Source: Polyangiaceae bacterium
GTDB taxonomy: Bacteria; Myxococcota_A; Polyangia; Polyangiales; Polyangiaceae
Length of the DNA: 64,000 nucleotides
Reading direction: 5' to 3'
NCBI GenBank assembly: GCA_016719945.1
Contig: JADJYE010000006.1
Location: 395,001 to 459,000, forward strand
In this document: positions 17,947 through 25,165 of the stretch, one piece after another
How positions within the stretch are numbered: the stretch's first letter is position 1
Layout: each line of letters starts with the position of its first letter
Position numbers and translations under genes: made by a program
Notes under the pieces: model-generated
What the model was told of the DNA's origin: nothing
Databases searched by the model: none
Seen by the model: only the letters and a program-made list of their open reading frames with translations

Positions 17947-19207
17947 GGCGGCTCGAGCTCGAAGGGGGTGATGCGCCAGCCGTCGACCCCGGGGGCGAAG
18001 CAGTAGGCGGCGCCGTCCTTCCGCAGGGCGCAGTTGCCCTCGAGGTCGACGATGTCCTCGAGCATCGGTAGCAGGGTGGGCCGGCGATCTTCGAGCGCGC
18101 AGACGATCCGGCCGCTCGTCAGCCGCCCGCACAGCCAGGTGCTTTTGTCGTACCTGTCGCCCTCGAGCCCCTGCCCGGAGATCAGCTCCTCCGTGGGCGG
18201 GAAGGGGAAGGGCGGCTCGGCGACCCCCTCGCCATGGAGGTTGTCGCTCCACTCGAGCCGCCTCATCCAGCCATCTTGCGATCGAAAGAAGACCGTGTCC
18301 TCGGTAAGGTCGCTCACCTCGCGACCGATGATCGCCTCGGGTGCGCCCCCCCAGCACGTCAGGGTGCCGTCCAGCTGGATCCCGCAGAGCCGAGGAAGCT
18401 CATCCCTGCGCATGACGATCTTGCGATAACGCTCACCCGTGCCTGTGTGGGGCGGTGGATGCAAGCACCGACGATAGGGCCTGGGGCGCTCCGTTGGACG
18501 CGTGAGCGGGGCCCAGTGGCAGAACTCCGTGTCAACCGACGAGTAGTAGCGTTCGTCGAAGCCCAGTACGAAGTGGCGACCGCTATCGGAGAGGATGGAC
18601 AGGGTTATCCCCGTCGTGTGCTCGGAGTCGTCCGCCGAGTCGAACGCACGCAGACTGGCGACGTCGCGCACGCCCTCGACGACCGTCGGCTTGGGGCAGG
18701 GCGCACTTCGCCGGTAGGCGTAGTCCTCATGGGGCGTGAGCACCCACTTCTCTGGGCAGGCGCGCATCTCGCCGAAGACGAAGCTTCCGTTGTCGCCCCA
18801 GCAGCGGAGCGAGCCATCCGCAAAGCTGGCGCAGCCCCGTGCATGAAGCCCCAGATCTGGGTAGCGTCGCGCAGGTCGGCGCCGGTCATCGCGTCGGTCA
18901 TGACCCCTCGCCTGCAGCGGATATCGCCCGAGACGAGCCGCACGCAGCTGCCCCCGGGGTAGATGCGCGCGAGGGGCGGGCCCTCGTAGGGCGGGAGCGC
19001 CCAGTCTGGGGGGGTTGGGGCGACGGGTAGCTCAGAGGATGCCACCGCGTTGGACGCGGCAGGGCTCGAGGCCGAGGCCGTCACCTCGCCGCTGGGGCCG
19101 GGAGCTTGGCTTGAGGCCGGCGCCTCGCCCGGGTTGGGGGGAGCGGGCTCACACGCGGCGAGCGTGAGCGCGAGGGTGAGCCACGTCGCGCGGCTCAACG
19201 GGCCCAT
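17934..19207 (-). pseudogene. RCC1-like repeat lipoprotein, array copy 3, frameshifted
   Basis: This is the array member immediately downstream of the hydrolase effector. The N-terminal part (MGPLSRATWLTLALTLAACE to DLRDATQIWGFMHG) is in one frame and the rest (from MRACPEKWVLTPHEDYAY to the stop at 17934) in another. Copy 2 has five C at the equivalent site (CAGCCCCCGTG) whereas this copy has four (18835-18838). One added C restores continuity through GCASFADGSLRCWGDNG. The start at 19207 lies inside the effector's stop by the usual 13-nt overlap; an in-frame ATG four codons earlier is less likely given the paralogues. It is either a sequencing error or a genuinely disabled copy. Confidence 0.82.
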
Positions 19208-21018
19208 TGTCGGATGCACTCACCGAAGAACGAGACGAAGCCGCGTCCGCGCTCGCCGAGCGTCTCTCCGCCGCCGATCACCCATTGATGCCGAAGCACC
19301 TCCACGTCGGTCTCGATGAACTCCACGAGCTGCTCGAGATCGGACTTGGTGGTCACCTTGACGTGCTTGAATCCGTCTCGAATGCGGAACTTGAACACCA
19401 GCAGGCCGAGCGCCTCCCGCTCCGACGCGCGGGCTGTCCGGGTCACCGTCGCGCCGCCGTCCTCGATCTTGAGCTTGATCTCCATCGTTCCCGCGACGTC
19501 GCCGAACACTCCGGTCGCGTGGTGCACCCCACCCCGCTTGCCGGTCGGCGAGGGCTCGAGTCTGAGCTCGACCCAATGGGGACATGCTGGCGGCTCGCTC
19601 AGGCCCCGCGCGTAGGCGGCGGTCTTGCTCGTGTAGTGCGCGCCGCTGGAGGGAAACAGCGTCACGTTCTTGTTGCGGTCGATGTTCTTCCTCGCGACCT
19701 CGAGCTCCGGGTAATGGTCCCCGCCGATGAGCCACATCTTGCGCGCCGGGTCGCCGTCGATCCAGCTCCTGAGCCAGGCCTGCTGCGCATCGCTGTTGCG
19801 GGGGACGTCGAACCAGAAGAAGCCGTCGAAGGCCTTCGGGTTCAGGGTGAGCACGAGGTAGGCGGGGGGCGCGCCGGCGCTGAACCCTCCGACCGATTGC
19901 CGGATCTTCGAGAGGGGCTCGGCCGGGGCCATCAGCGCGTGCGCGGCGACGCGCAGGGCCTCGAGGTGCTCCTCCGCCCAGCCGGCGCGCTTGTCGAGCT
20001 GGTCCCAGACGCCCCCGCCGGCGCCGTTCGGGAGGGGCAACACCGCCATCACGCTCTTACCCGACTCGACGATCTGGTCGATGAAGGCGCCGGGGATGTT
20101 GGGCTCTTTGATCTGCATCTCGTTCGCCAGCGGGTGCGGGCCATATTTCTCGTTGCTCTGCACTGGCACGGAGAGATCGAGCGGGTCCATTCCCATGTTG
20201 CCATTGTCGATGGGGACCCACACGAAGAACGGGCAGTCCCTCGCGGGCGTTACGAGATAGCGCTGCAGGCTGCCGAAGCGCGCCTGTCCGGGGTGCTCGT
20301 AGGCGACGCCCTTCGGCATCAAGAACAGGGTGCGGGCATACGTCTTCGTCAGCGGCATCCCCATCGGCCAGGTCGCAGCCCACAGCTTCGGGTGGACGCC
20401 TGTCGTCAGCTCGAACAGCTCGACGTTGGCCAGCGGAGTGCGGAAGCGCATCTTCTTGGATGTGGGGTCGTTGAACTCCGGATCGAGCGGGCCGAGGACG
20501 GCATCTTCTCCAACCGGCACTCTTGGATTCTCCTTCTTGATCTCCGCCACCATGCGCTCATAGTTCGGATCCGGGCTCCGGAAGTATCGCGTGACGCGCA
20601 GGAACCTGAGGTCGACCTCGATCTCGGTCGCCGCCTCCTTCGCCCCGAACGGCCCGGTGGCTCGCACGGTGAGGCGCACGTGCCGGGGCTCGAGCAGGTA
20701 CCTGCACGGCGCCACCTCGCGCACTCGCGTGCGGATCACCTCGTTCGGCGGCTCGTCTTTCACGCCAGGGCCCGCCCAGCCCGGCCTCGGCACTGTGATG
20801 ACGAGGTCGAAGCCCTCCTTGTCGGCCATTGCGTCGAACGTCGCCCTGCCCCCCGCCTCGACCTCCTTGGCTTCGTTCTCGACGCGCACGTGGATCTTGC
20901 CGTAGCCCTTGCCACCGCGGAGCTTGACGGTCACCCGCCGGGTCGTGCACGGCGCGACGGAGCTGCCGGCCTTGTGGCGAGAGGGCGAGGCGGTCGGCGT
21001 GGTCTTCGGCTGGCTCAC
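19195..21018 (-). CDS. GxSxG hydrolase, candidate T6SS lipase/esterase effector
   Basis: A 607-residue protein without signal peptide, from a GTG start. Residues about 25-140 are beta-rich and Ig-like (VTVKLRGGKGYGKIHVRV, RHVRLTVRATGPF). The C-terminal two thirds look like an alpha/beta hydrolase, with nucleophile elbow VGGFSAGAPP (Ser380), probable acid in LIGGDHYPE (Asp434) and probable catalytic His in LRHQWVIGGGE (His577). A cytoplasmic start, a T6SS adaptor-like gene overlapping upstream (GTGA) and a lipoprotein family overlapping downstream match the layout of T6SS Tle lipase/esterase modules. No Tle subfamily is recognised. The C-terminal Trp-Ala-Arg is imposed by the 13-nt overlap with the next gene. 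Confidence 0.78.
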   Translation of the reverse strand: MSQPKTTPTASPSRHKAGSSVAPCTTRRVTVKLRGGKGYGKIHVRVENEAKEVEAGGRATFDAMADKEGFDLVITVPRPGWAGPGVKDEPPNEVIRTRVREVAPCRYLLEPRHVRLTVRATGPFGAKEAATEIEVDLRFLRVTRYFRSPDPNYERMVAEIKKENPRVPVGEDAVLGPLDPEFNDPTSKKMRFRTPLANVELFELTTGVHPKLWAATWPMGMPLTKTYARTLFLMPKGVAYEHPGQARFGSLQRYLVTPARDCPFFVWVPIDNGNMGMDPLDLSVPVQSNEKYGPHPLANEMQIKEPNIPGAFIDQIVESGKSVMAVLPLPNGAGGGVWDQLDKRAGWAEEHLEALRVAAHALMAPAEPLSKIRQSVGGFSAGAPPAYLVLTLNPKAFDGFFWFDVPRNSDAQQAWLRSWIDGDPARKMWLIGGDHYPELEVARKNIDRNKNVTLFPSSGAHYTSKTAAYARGLSEPPACPHWVELRLEPSPTGKRGGVHHATGVFGDVAGTMEIKLKIEDGGATVTRTARASEREALGLLVFKFRIRDGFKHVKVTTKSDLEQLVEFIETDVEVLRHQWVIGGGETLGERGRGFVSFFGECIRQWAR

Positions 21019-21692
21019 GGTTCGCCGCTCTCAGCAAGCAGCGCCCGCAGCCAGGGGCCGACCCACGGCAGCGCCGGGTCCGCGTCGAACGCGTGGCCGA
21101 ACACCGCCATGGCCCCAGCCCAGAGCCCGGCCCGCGCGGCGTTCGCCGTGGCGCCCGAGCGCACCTCTGCCAGCGCTAGCAGCTCGGACAACCCGCCCGC
21201 CCCGAGGTAGCTGACCTTCTGGGGGAAGATCCGAGACACCCACAGACGAAGCTCCCCCACGTGGCGCGGGAGCTCCCGCGCGGTCGACGCGACGAGACGC
21301 CGGGACGCGTCCGCGTAGTGAACGTGGTCGGGGCCGTGCACCTCGGCGAAGTAGCTGAAGGCCGCGTCCTCGAGCGCGTCGGCGACCTCGCCCTGCCGCA
21401 GCCCGCGGCGCTCGAGGACCTCACGGACCCACCCGAGCTGGGGGTCGGTGTCGAAGGCCACGCCGAGCAGGAGCATCAGGTTGAGCCAGACATCGACGCC
21501 GTGCTCGTCGTCCACCCCGTACCGGGCCGCGCGCTCCATCGCGCTGCGCACCAAGCCGAGGAGCCGATCCTCCCCCATCGCCGCCGCGTCTTCCGGGAAC
21601 TCTCGACGCACGCGGGAGGCCGAGCGGCGGACGAAGTCGACCGCCGCCGCGCGATCGAAGAACGCGCGCTGCGCCGCGGTGAAGCGGAGCAT
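21015..21692 (-). CDS. T6SS effector-associated adaptor-like protein
   Basis: A 225-residue soluble, mostly helical protein. It has the pattern of a small family found beside VgrG/effector genes: an N-terminal FTAAQRAFFDRA...REFPEDAAAMGEDRLLGLV block, then AARYGVDDEHGVDVWLNLML and FDTDPQLGWVREVL. It is presumed to help load or recruit the adjacent effector. The start at 21692 (ATG overlapping the previous TAA as TAATG) is preferred over an upstream extension that lacks coding character. Its stop overlaps the effector's GTG start by 4 nt. No catalytic motif is seen. Confidence 0.7.
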   Translation of the reverse strand: MLRFTAAQRAFFDRAAAVDFVRRSASRVRREFPEDAAAMGEDRLLGLVRSAMERAARYGVDDEHGVDVWLNLMLLLGVAFDTDPQLGWVREVLERRGLRQGEVADALEDAAFSYFAEVHGPDHVHYADASRRLVASTARELPRHVGELRLWVSRIFPQKVSYLGAGGLSELLALAEVRSGATANAARAGLWAGAMAVFGHAFDADPALPWVGPWLRALLAESGEP

Positions 21693-21958
21693 TACGGCGG
21701 ACCCGCCCCCGGGCTCACCGCGCAGCCCTCCTCCACCAGCCGATCGAACTTCTCGCGCAGCGCAGGGTTCGCCTCGAACCGCAGCTTCCACAGCGCGTGC
21801 ACGCGTTGCCGTTGCTCCGGGGTCGTGAGCCCGTGAGCGGTCAGGATCTGTTCGGCGTTCGCCGGCGCGGTCCGGAGCTGGGCGGCGAGCGCGGCATAGC
21901 GGTCGAGGTTGAGCAGCCGGATCTCGGCCGCGGAGTCGTCGAAGGGCAGATCGGCCAA
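21692..21958 (-). CDS. Small helical T6SS-island protein B
   Basis: An 88-residue protein from a TTG start; no better start exists just upstream in frame. It consists mainly of one helical module (YAALAAQLRTAPANAEQILT ... HALWKLRFEANPALREKFDR). The same pattern appears at the start of the protein encoded just upstream (21996-22415), so the two are likely paralogous modules. It sits between that gene (37-bp gap) and the adaptor-like gene (1-nt TAATG overlap). The function is unknown; context suggests a helper of effector delivery. Confidence 0.6.
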   Translation of the reverse strand: MADLPFDDSAAEIRLLNLDRYAALAAQLRTAPANAEQILTAHGLTTPEQRQRVHALWKLRFEANPALREKFDRLVEEGCAVSPGAGPP

Positions 21959-21995
21959 GGGCGACTCGCTGGCCGCGAGGGTGTGGCCGGAAGCG

Positions 21996-22415
21996 TCAGG
22001 AAGGCTCGAGCTCGTGCGCCGGCGGGGGCCGCACCGGCGCGGCCGGCGAGTGAAACAGGAGCGTCGCGTCGGCCCGCGGCGTCGGCGGGAGGGTCAGGTC
22101 GGCGTCGGAGACCGGCGGTGACATCGAGGCCGGTCGCGCGACCGACGGCGTCGCTCCGAGCCGCGCGAGCACGCTCGGGGCCGCGGCCCTCGGTGGCGGC
22201 TCGGCGCTCGCAGCGAGCGCGAGCCCGTACGCCTCGAGGTAGCGCCGGGCGAGCTCGCCGTCGCCTTCGAGCGATGCACGGAGCGCCGACAGGTGCTCGC
22301 GCTGCTGCGTCGCCCACTCCGCCGGCGACAACCCTGCCGAAGCGAGCGCGGGCTCTCGCCTCCCCTCGCGTTCCATGTGCGCGCGAACGCGTGCGAATTG
22401 TGCGAGCGACAGCAC
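21996..22415 (-). CDS. Small T6SS-island protein A with Pro-rich tail
   Basis: A 139-residue protein from a GTG start. Residues 1-70 carry a helical module (LSLAQFARVRAHMER ... HLSALRASLEGDGELARRYL) resembling protein B. The remainder is a low-complexity Pro/Ala-rich tail. It is the first gene of the minus-strand effector operon and starts only 40 bp from the divergent plus-strand operon, so both share one small control region. No function is recognised. Confidence 0.6.
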   Translation of the reverse strand: MLSLAQFARVRAHMEREGRREPALASAGLSPAEWATQQREHLSALRASLEGDGELARRYLEAYGLALAASAEPPPRAAAPSVLARLGATPSVARPASMSPPVSDADLTLPPTPRADATLLFHSPAAPVRPPPAHELEPS

Positions 22416-22455
22416 CCCGCGATGGTAGCGTACCGGCCGCAGCTCCGGGCGCTCG

Positions 22456-23532
22456 ATGGGGTTCGTCGATCAACAGCTGGCACAGGTCGCGCGAGAGCTC
22501 ACGATGCTCGCGCAAGAGGCCGCCGGTCACGCTGAGGCACGTCGGGCCGTCGAGGGCGCGCGCGCCGCGCTCGACGAGCCTGCCGCCGACCCTGTGGATC
22601 GGCTGGGTGTCGCGCAGGGGAGGCTGCTCCTCGCTGCGCTCGAGGCTGGGCTCGCGCATCCCACCCGGCCCCGCCGACCGGCGGCCGCCCTACGAATGCT
22701 CGAGCTCGCGCTCGAGCTCGTCTCGCTCGAGGAGCGCATCGACGCCGGCGTCGCCGTCGAGGGCGCTCCGCTCGGCGAGCGCAAGCTGCAGCTGCTCTGG
22801 TACGAGGCCGCGTCGGTCCCCGCCGTGCGCCGCGACCCTCGGTTCGCAGCCGTGATCGGCCGCCTCGCCGAGCGGCCTATCGGGCAAGAGGAGATCGTCG
22901 AGGTCGCCGATGAACAGGCCGACGTGGAGGAGCGGCGAGAGATCCTCGAGGTCGTGCTCAGAGGCGCCGCCGCGAGCCGCGTCCCCGCGCTCGACCTCGC
23001 CGGGCCGTTGGTGGTCGCGCCGCTCGTGCTGCTCGAGGGGACCCTCGTGCTGCCCTTCGACGAGGTCGACGCCATGTGGGCGACGCTGGCTGCCCTCACC
23101 AGCCGCGGCGCGCGAGACGCCGAGAGCGAGCCTCTCGCCAAGCTCGCGACCCAGCTCGGCGCGCGGCGCTCCTGGTGCAGCGCGCCGCTGGTCGAAGGCG
23201 TCACGCGGGGCCTCGCAGCGCGCGTCGACAAGCGAGGGGCGGCCGAGCGCGCGGCGTTCGATGCCGATGTCACGCGCGCGCTCGTCGAGGCGAGGAGCCG
23301 TCAGCGGCGCGCCGTCTTCGGCTCGGAGCACGTGCGCGGGCTGTTCACGGACGGCGCGAAGGGGGAAGAGGTCCCGGTCTACATAGCGTCCGAGTGCGCC
23401 GCCAAGCTCCCGAGCCTCGCTCGCGTCGACGTGCGCCTGGTCGCCGAGCTTCACCCCGCCGTCGACGCCAATGAGAGCGAGCGGCGCTGCCTGCGCGTCG
23501 TCGCGCTCGCGGTCCTCGGGTTGGACCGATGA
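22456..23532 (+). CDS. Hypothetical T6SS-island protein, 358 aa
   Basis: A soluble, highly charged Ala/Glu/Arg-rich protein with mainly helical character (for example QQLAQVARELTMLAQEAAGH). It has a middle beta segment (LDLAGPLVVAPLVLLEG) and the late sequence GSEHVRGLFTDGAKGEEVPV. No motif or family is recognised and there is no signal peptide. It opens the plus-strand vgrG operon and its stop overlaps the next start as ATGA. Its position upstream of a DUF4123 chaperone and VgrG suggests an accessory role in assembling or regulating the secretion tip. Confidence 0.7.
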   Translation: MGFVDQQLAQVARELTMLAQEAAGHAEARRAVEGARAALDEPAADPVDRLGVAQGRLLLAALEAGLAHPTRPRRPAAALRMLELALELVSLEERIDAGVAVEGAPLGERKLQLLWYEAASVPAVRRDPRFAAVIGRLAERPIGQEEIVEVADEQADVEERREILEVVLRGAAASRVPALDLAGPLVVAPLVLLEGTLVLPFDEVDAMWATLAALTSRGARDAESEPLAKLATQLGARRSWCSAPLVEGVTRGLAARVDKRGAAERAAFDADVTRALVEARSRQRRAVFGSEHVRGLFTDGAKGEEVPVYIASECAAKLPSLARVDVRLVAELHPAVDANESERRCLRVVALAVLGLDR

Positions 23533-24299
23533 GCGGCGACTTCGCGCTCGAGGCGATGTGGCTTCACCGTACCGAGGCTGCCCGTTTGCGCCGAGTCCCG
23601 GTTTTTTGCGGGGTGACGCCCATCGAGCGGGCCAAGCTGCCCGTCCTTCCCGGTCTTCGAGCCGACCCCGACGATGTCGCCCTCGTGCTCGCGGCGCTAC
23701 AAGGTGGACGGCGCACGCCGCTCTCCGACGTTCGACCCATCCACCGCGCCGACGGCGCCGTCGTACCCAGCATCGCGGTCGTCGAGGTCACCGTCGAGCC
23801 CGCGTTCGCTCCGGTCGAGAAGCTCCGAGCGACGATCGCGGCGGCCCTCCTATTCGCGCGCGCGGCGCCGGCACTTCAGGCCGCGATCGACGGCGCCGAG
23901 GAGCTGCTCGCGTTGCCCGAGCTCCTCGCGGCGGCCGATTCTCTCGAGTCGCACACAGCGCGGATCCGCGCCGCGTTCGCGCGGACGCGGCGGGAGCTCC
24001 GCGCCGATCACCTCGACACGCTGGCACAGCGCGCGCTCATCGAGAAGCGCCATTACGACATGAGGGTCATGTTTGGCGCGCCGCACATCCGGCTCGATCT
24101 TTTGGCGGTCGGGTCGGACGGCTCCGGCGTCAGGCTCCTGGGCGGCATCGAGGCAAGCGCATCCCCGTACTTGCCCCTCGCTGCGAGGTTCTTGGCGCGG
24201 GCACTGGTCGAAGTGCACGCGCACCAGGATGCGGAAGCCGAGCGCGTGGCAGTGCGAGTCCTCGCGATCGCTCGGCTGATCGGCGCCGAGCAGGGGTGA
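23529..24299 (+). CDS. Hypothetical T6SS-island protein, 256 aa
   Basis: A soluble protein whose N-terminal half contains RVPVFCGVTPIERAKLPVLP and PSIAVVEVTVEPAF, and whose C-terminal half is helical and Ala/Leu/Arg-rich (ALVEVHAHQDAEAERVAVRV). No domain is recognised. It is coupled to the preceding gene by a 4-nt overlap and followed 3 bp later by the FHA-DUF4123 gene, so it belongs to the same operon. Confidence 0.7.
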   Translation: MSGDFALEAMWLHRTEAARLRRVPVFCGVTPIERAKLPVLPGLRADPDDVALVLAALQGGRRTPLSDVRPIHRADGAVVPSIAVVEVTVEPAFAPVEKLRATIAAALLFARAAPALQAAIDGAEELLALPELLAAADSLESHTARIRAAFARTRRELRADHLDTLAQRALIEKRHYDMRVMFGAPHIRLDLLAVGSDGSGVRLLGGIEASASPYLPLAARFLARALVEVHAHQDAEAERVAVRVLAIARLIGAEQG

Positions 24300-24302
24300 G
24301 CG

Positions 24303-25124
24303 GTGCGCGCGATCCTCGAGGTGCAATGGGGACGTTCGAGGGGCCGAAAGGCCGTGCTCGAGGCTGGGGAGACCCTGCGCATCGGCCGGACCGAGCACGC
24401 AGACTGGGTCTTCGAGCACGACCGCAGCATGGCGGCGGTACATTGTGTCGTGCAGTGGGACGGCGGGACCGCCCGCGTGCGCGACGCGCGCGGTCTGCCG
24501 GAGACGCTGATCGGCGGAGCTGCGCTCGCCGATGGGGTGGTCACCCACGGCGGGTGGATCCGCGCGGGCGAGACCGTGGTCTCGCTCCACATCGAGGCGT
24601 TCACGCCTGCGCGCCGCGAGGCCCACGCGATCTGGTCCGACGAGAAGCGGCGGGCCCTCGAGGCGCTCTCATCGGCCGAGCCCCTGTTCGCCGTGCTCGA
24701 CGCCGCGCGCGACCCGCGGATCTTGCAGCTCCTGCGAGAGTCGGTCCACGAGGCGCCGTCGCTCTACGATGGCGTGCAGGGCGACGCCCTCGCGAGCGTG
24801 GCCCCCTATGTCGTCGCGCTGCCGCATGCCTCGCGGCTGCTCCAGCAGCTCGTCCTCGAAGGCTGGGGCAAGCGCTGGGGTGTCTTCCTGTCGTCGCGGG
24901 CTCCGCTCGCGGAGGTGAGAAGGCACCTGCGCCGGTTCCTCCTGGTCGCCGACGACGTGACCGGGCGGCGGCTGTACTTCCGGTTCTACGATCCCACGGC
25001 GCTCCGAACGTTCCTCTCGTGCGCGACGACGCGTCAAGCGAGCGCCTTCTTCATGAACATCGATCGCCTGCTCGTCGAGGACGATGCGGCAGCGGTGGAG
25101 GTCGTCGAGGCACCCGCGGTTTGA
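24303..25124 (+). CDS. FHA-DUF4123 fusion, T6SS effector chaperone
   Basis: A 273-residue protein from a GTG start. Residues about 1-95 form an FHA domain (ETLRIGRTEHADWVFEHDRS, VHCVVQWDGG), a phosphothreonine-binding fold. Residues about 115-260 match DUF4123 (PLFAVLDAARDPRILQLL, LVLEGWGKRWGVFLSS, GRRLYFRFYDPTALRTFL), the T6SS effector chaperone/adaptor family that brings effectors to VgrG. FHA proteins regulate several T6SSs through Thr phosphorylation, so this fusion could tie effector loading to a kinase signal. The gene lies directly upstream of vgrG1, as expected for a DUF4123 chaperone. Confidence 0.85.
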   Translation: MRAILEVQWGRSRGRKAVLEAGETLRIGRTEHADWVFEHDRSMAAVHCVVQWDGGTARVRDARGLPETLIGGAALADGVVTHGGWIRAGETVVSLHIEAFTPARREAHAIWSDEKRRALEALSSAEPLFAVLDAARDPRILQLLRESVHEAPSLYDGVQGDALASVAPYVVALPHASRLLQQLVLEGWGKRWGVFLSSRAPLAEVRRHLRRFLLVADDVTGRRLYFRFYDPTALRTFLSCATTRQASAFFMNIDRLLVEDDAAAVEVVEAPAV

Positions 25125-25165
25125 TAGGCTCGGCCTCGCTGATGAGGGGCCCCGATCACGCGTCG

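Larger units (their letters stand above)
15319..19207 (-). repeat. Tandem gene array with conserved 13-nt junctions
   Basis: Three full-length units of about 1.26-1.27 kb plus a truncated fourth unit stand head-to-tail. The junction sequence (plus strand TCAACG[G/T]GCCCAT) recurs at 15398-15410, 16669-16681, 17934-17946 and 19195-19207. Each junction encodes Trp-Ala-Arg-stop of the upstream gene and Met-Gly-(Pro/Thr)-Leu of the next. The first of them belongs to the effector gene itself. Near-identity of long stretches between units indicates recent duplication or gene conversion. Confidence 0.88.
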
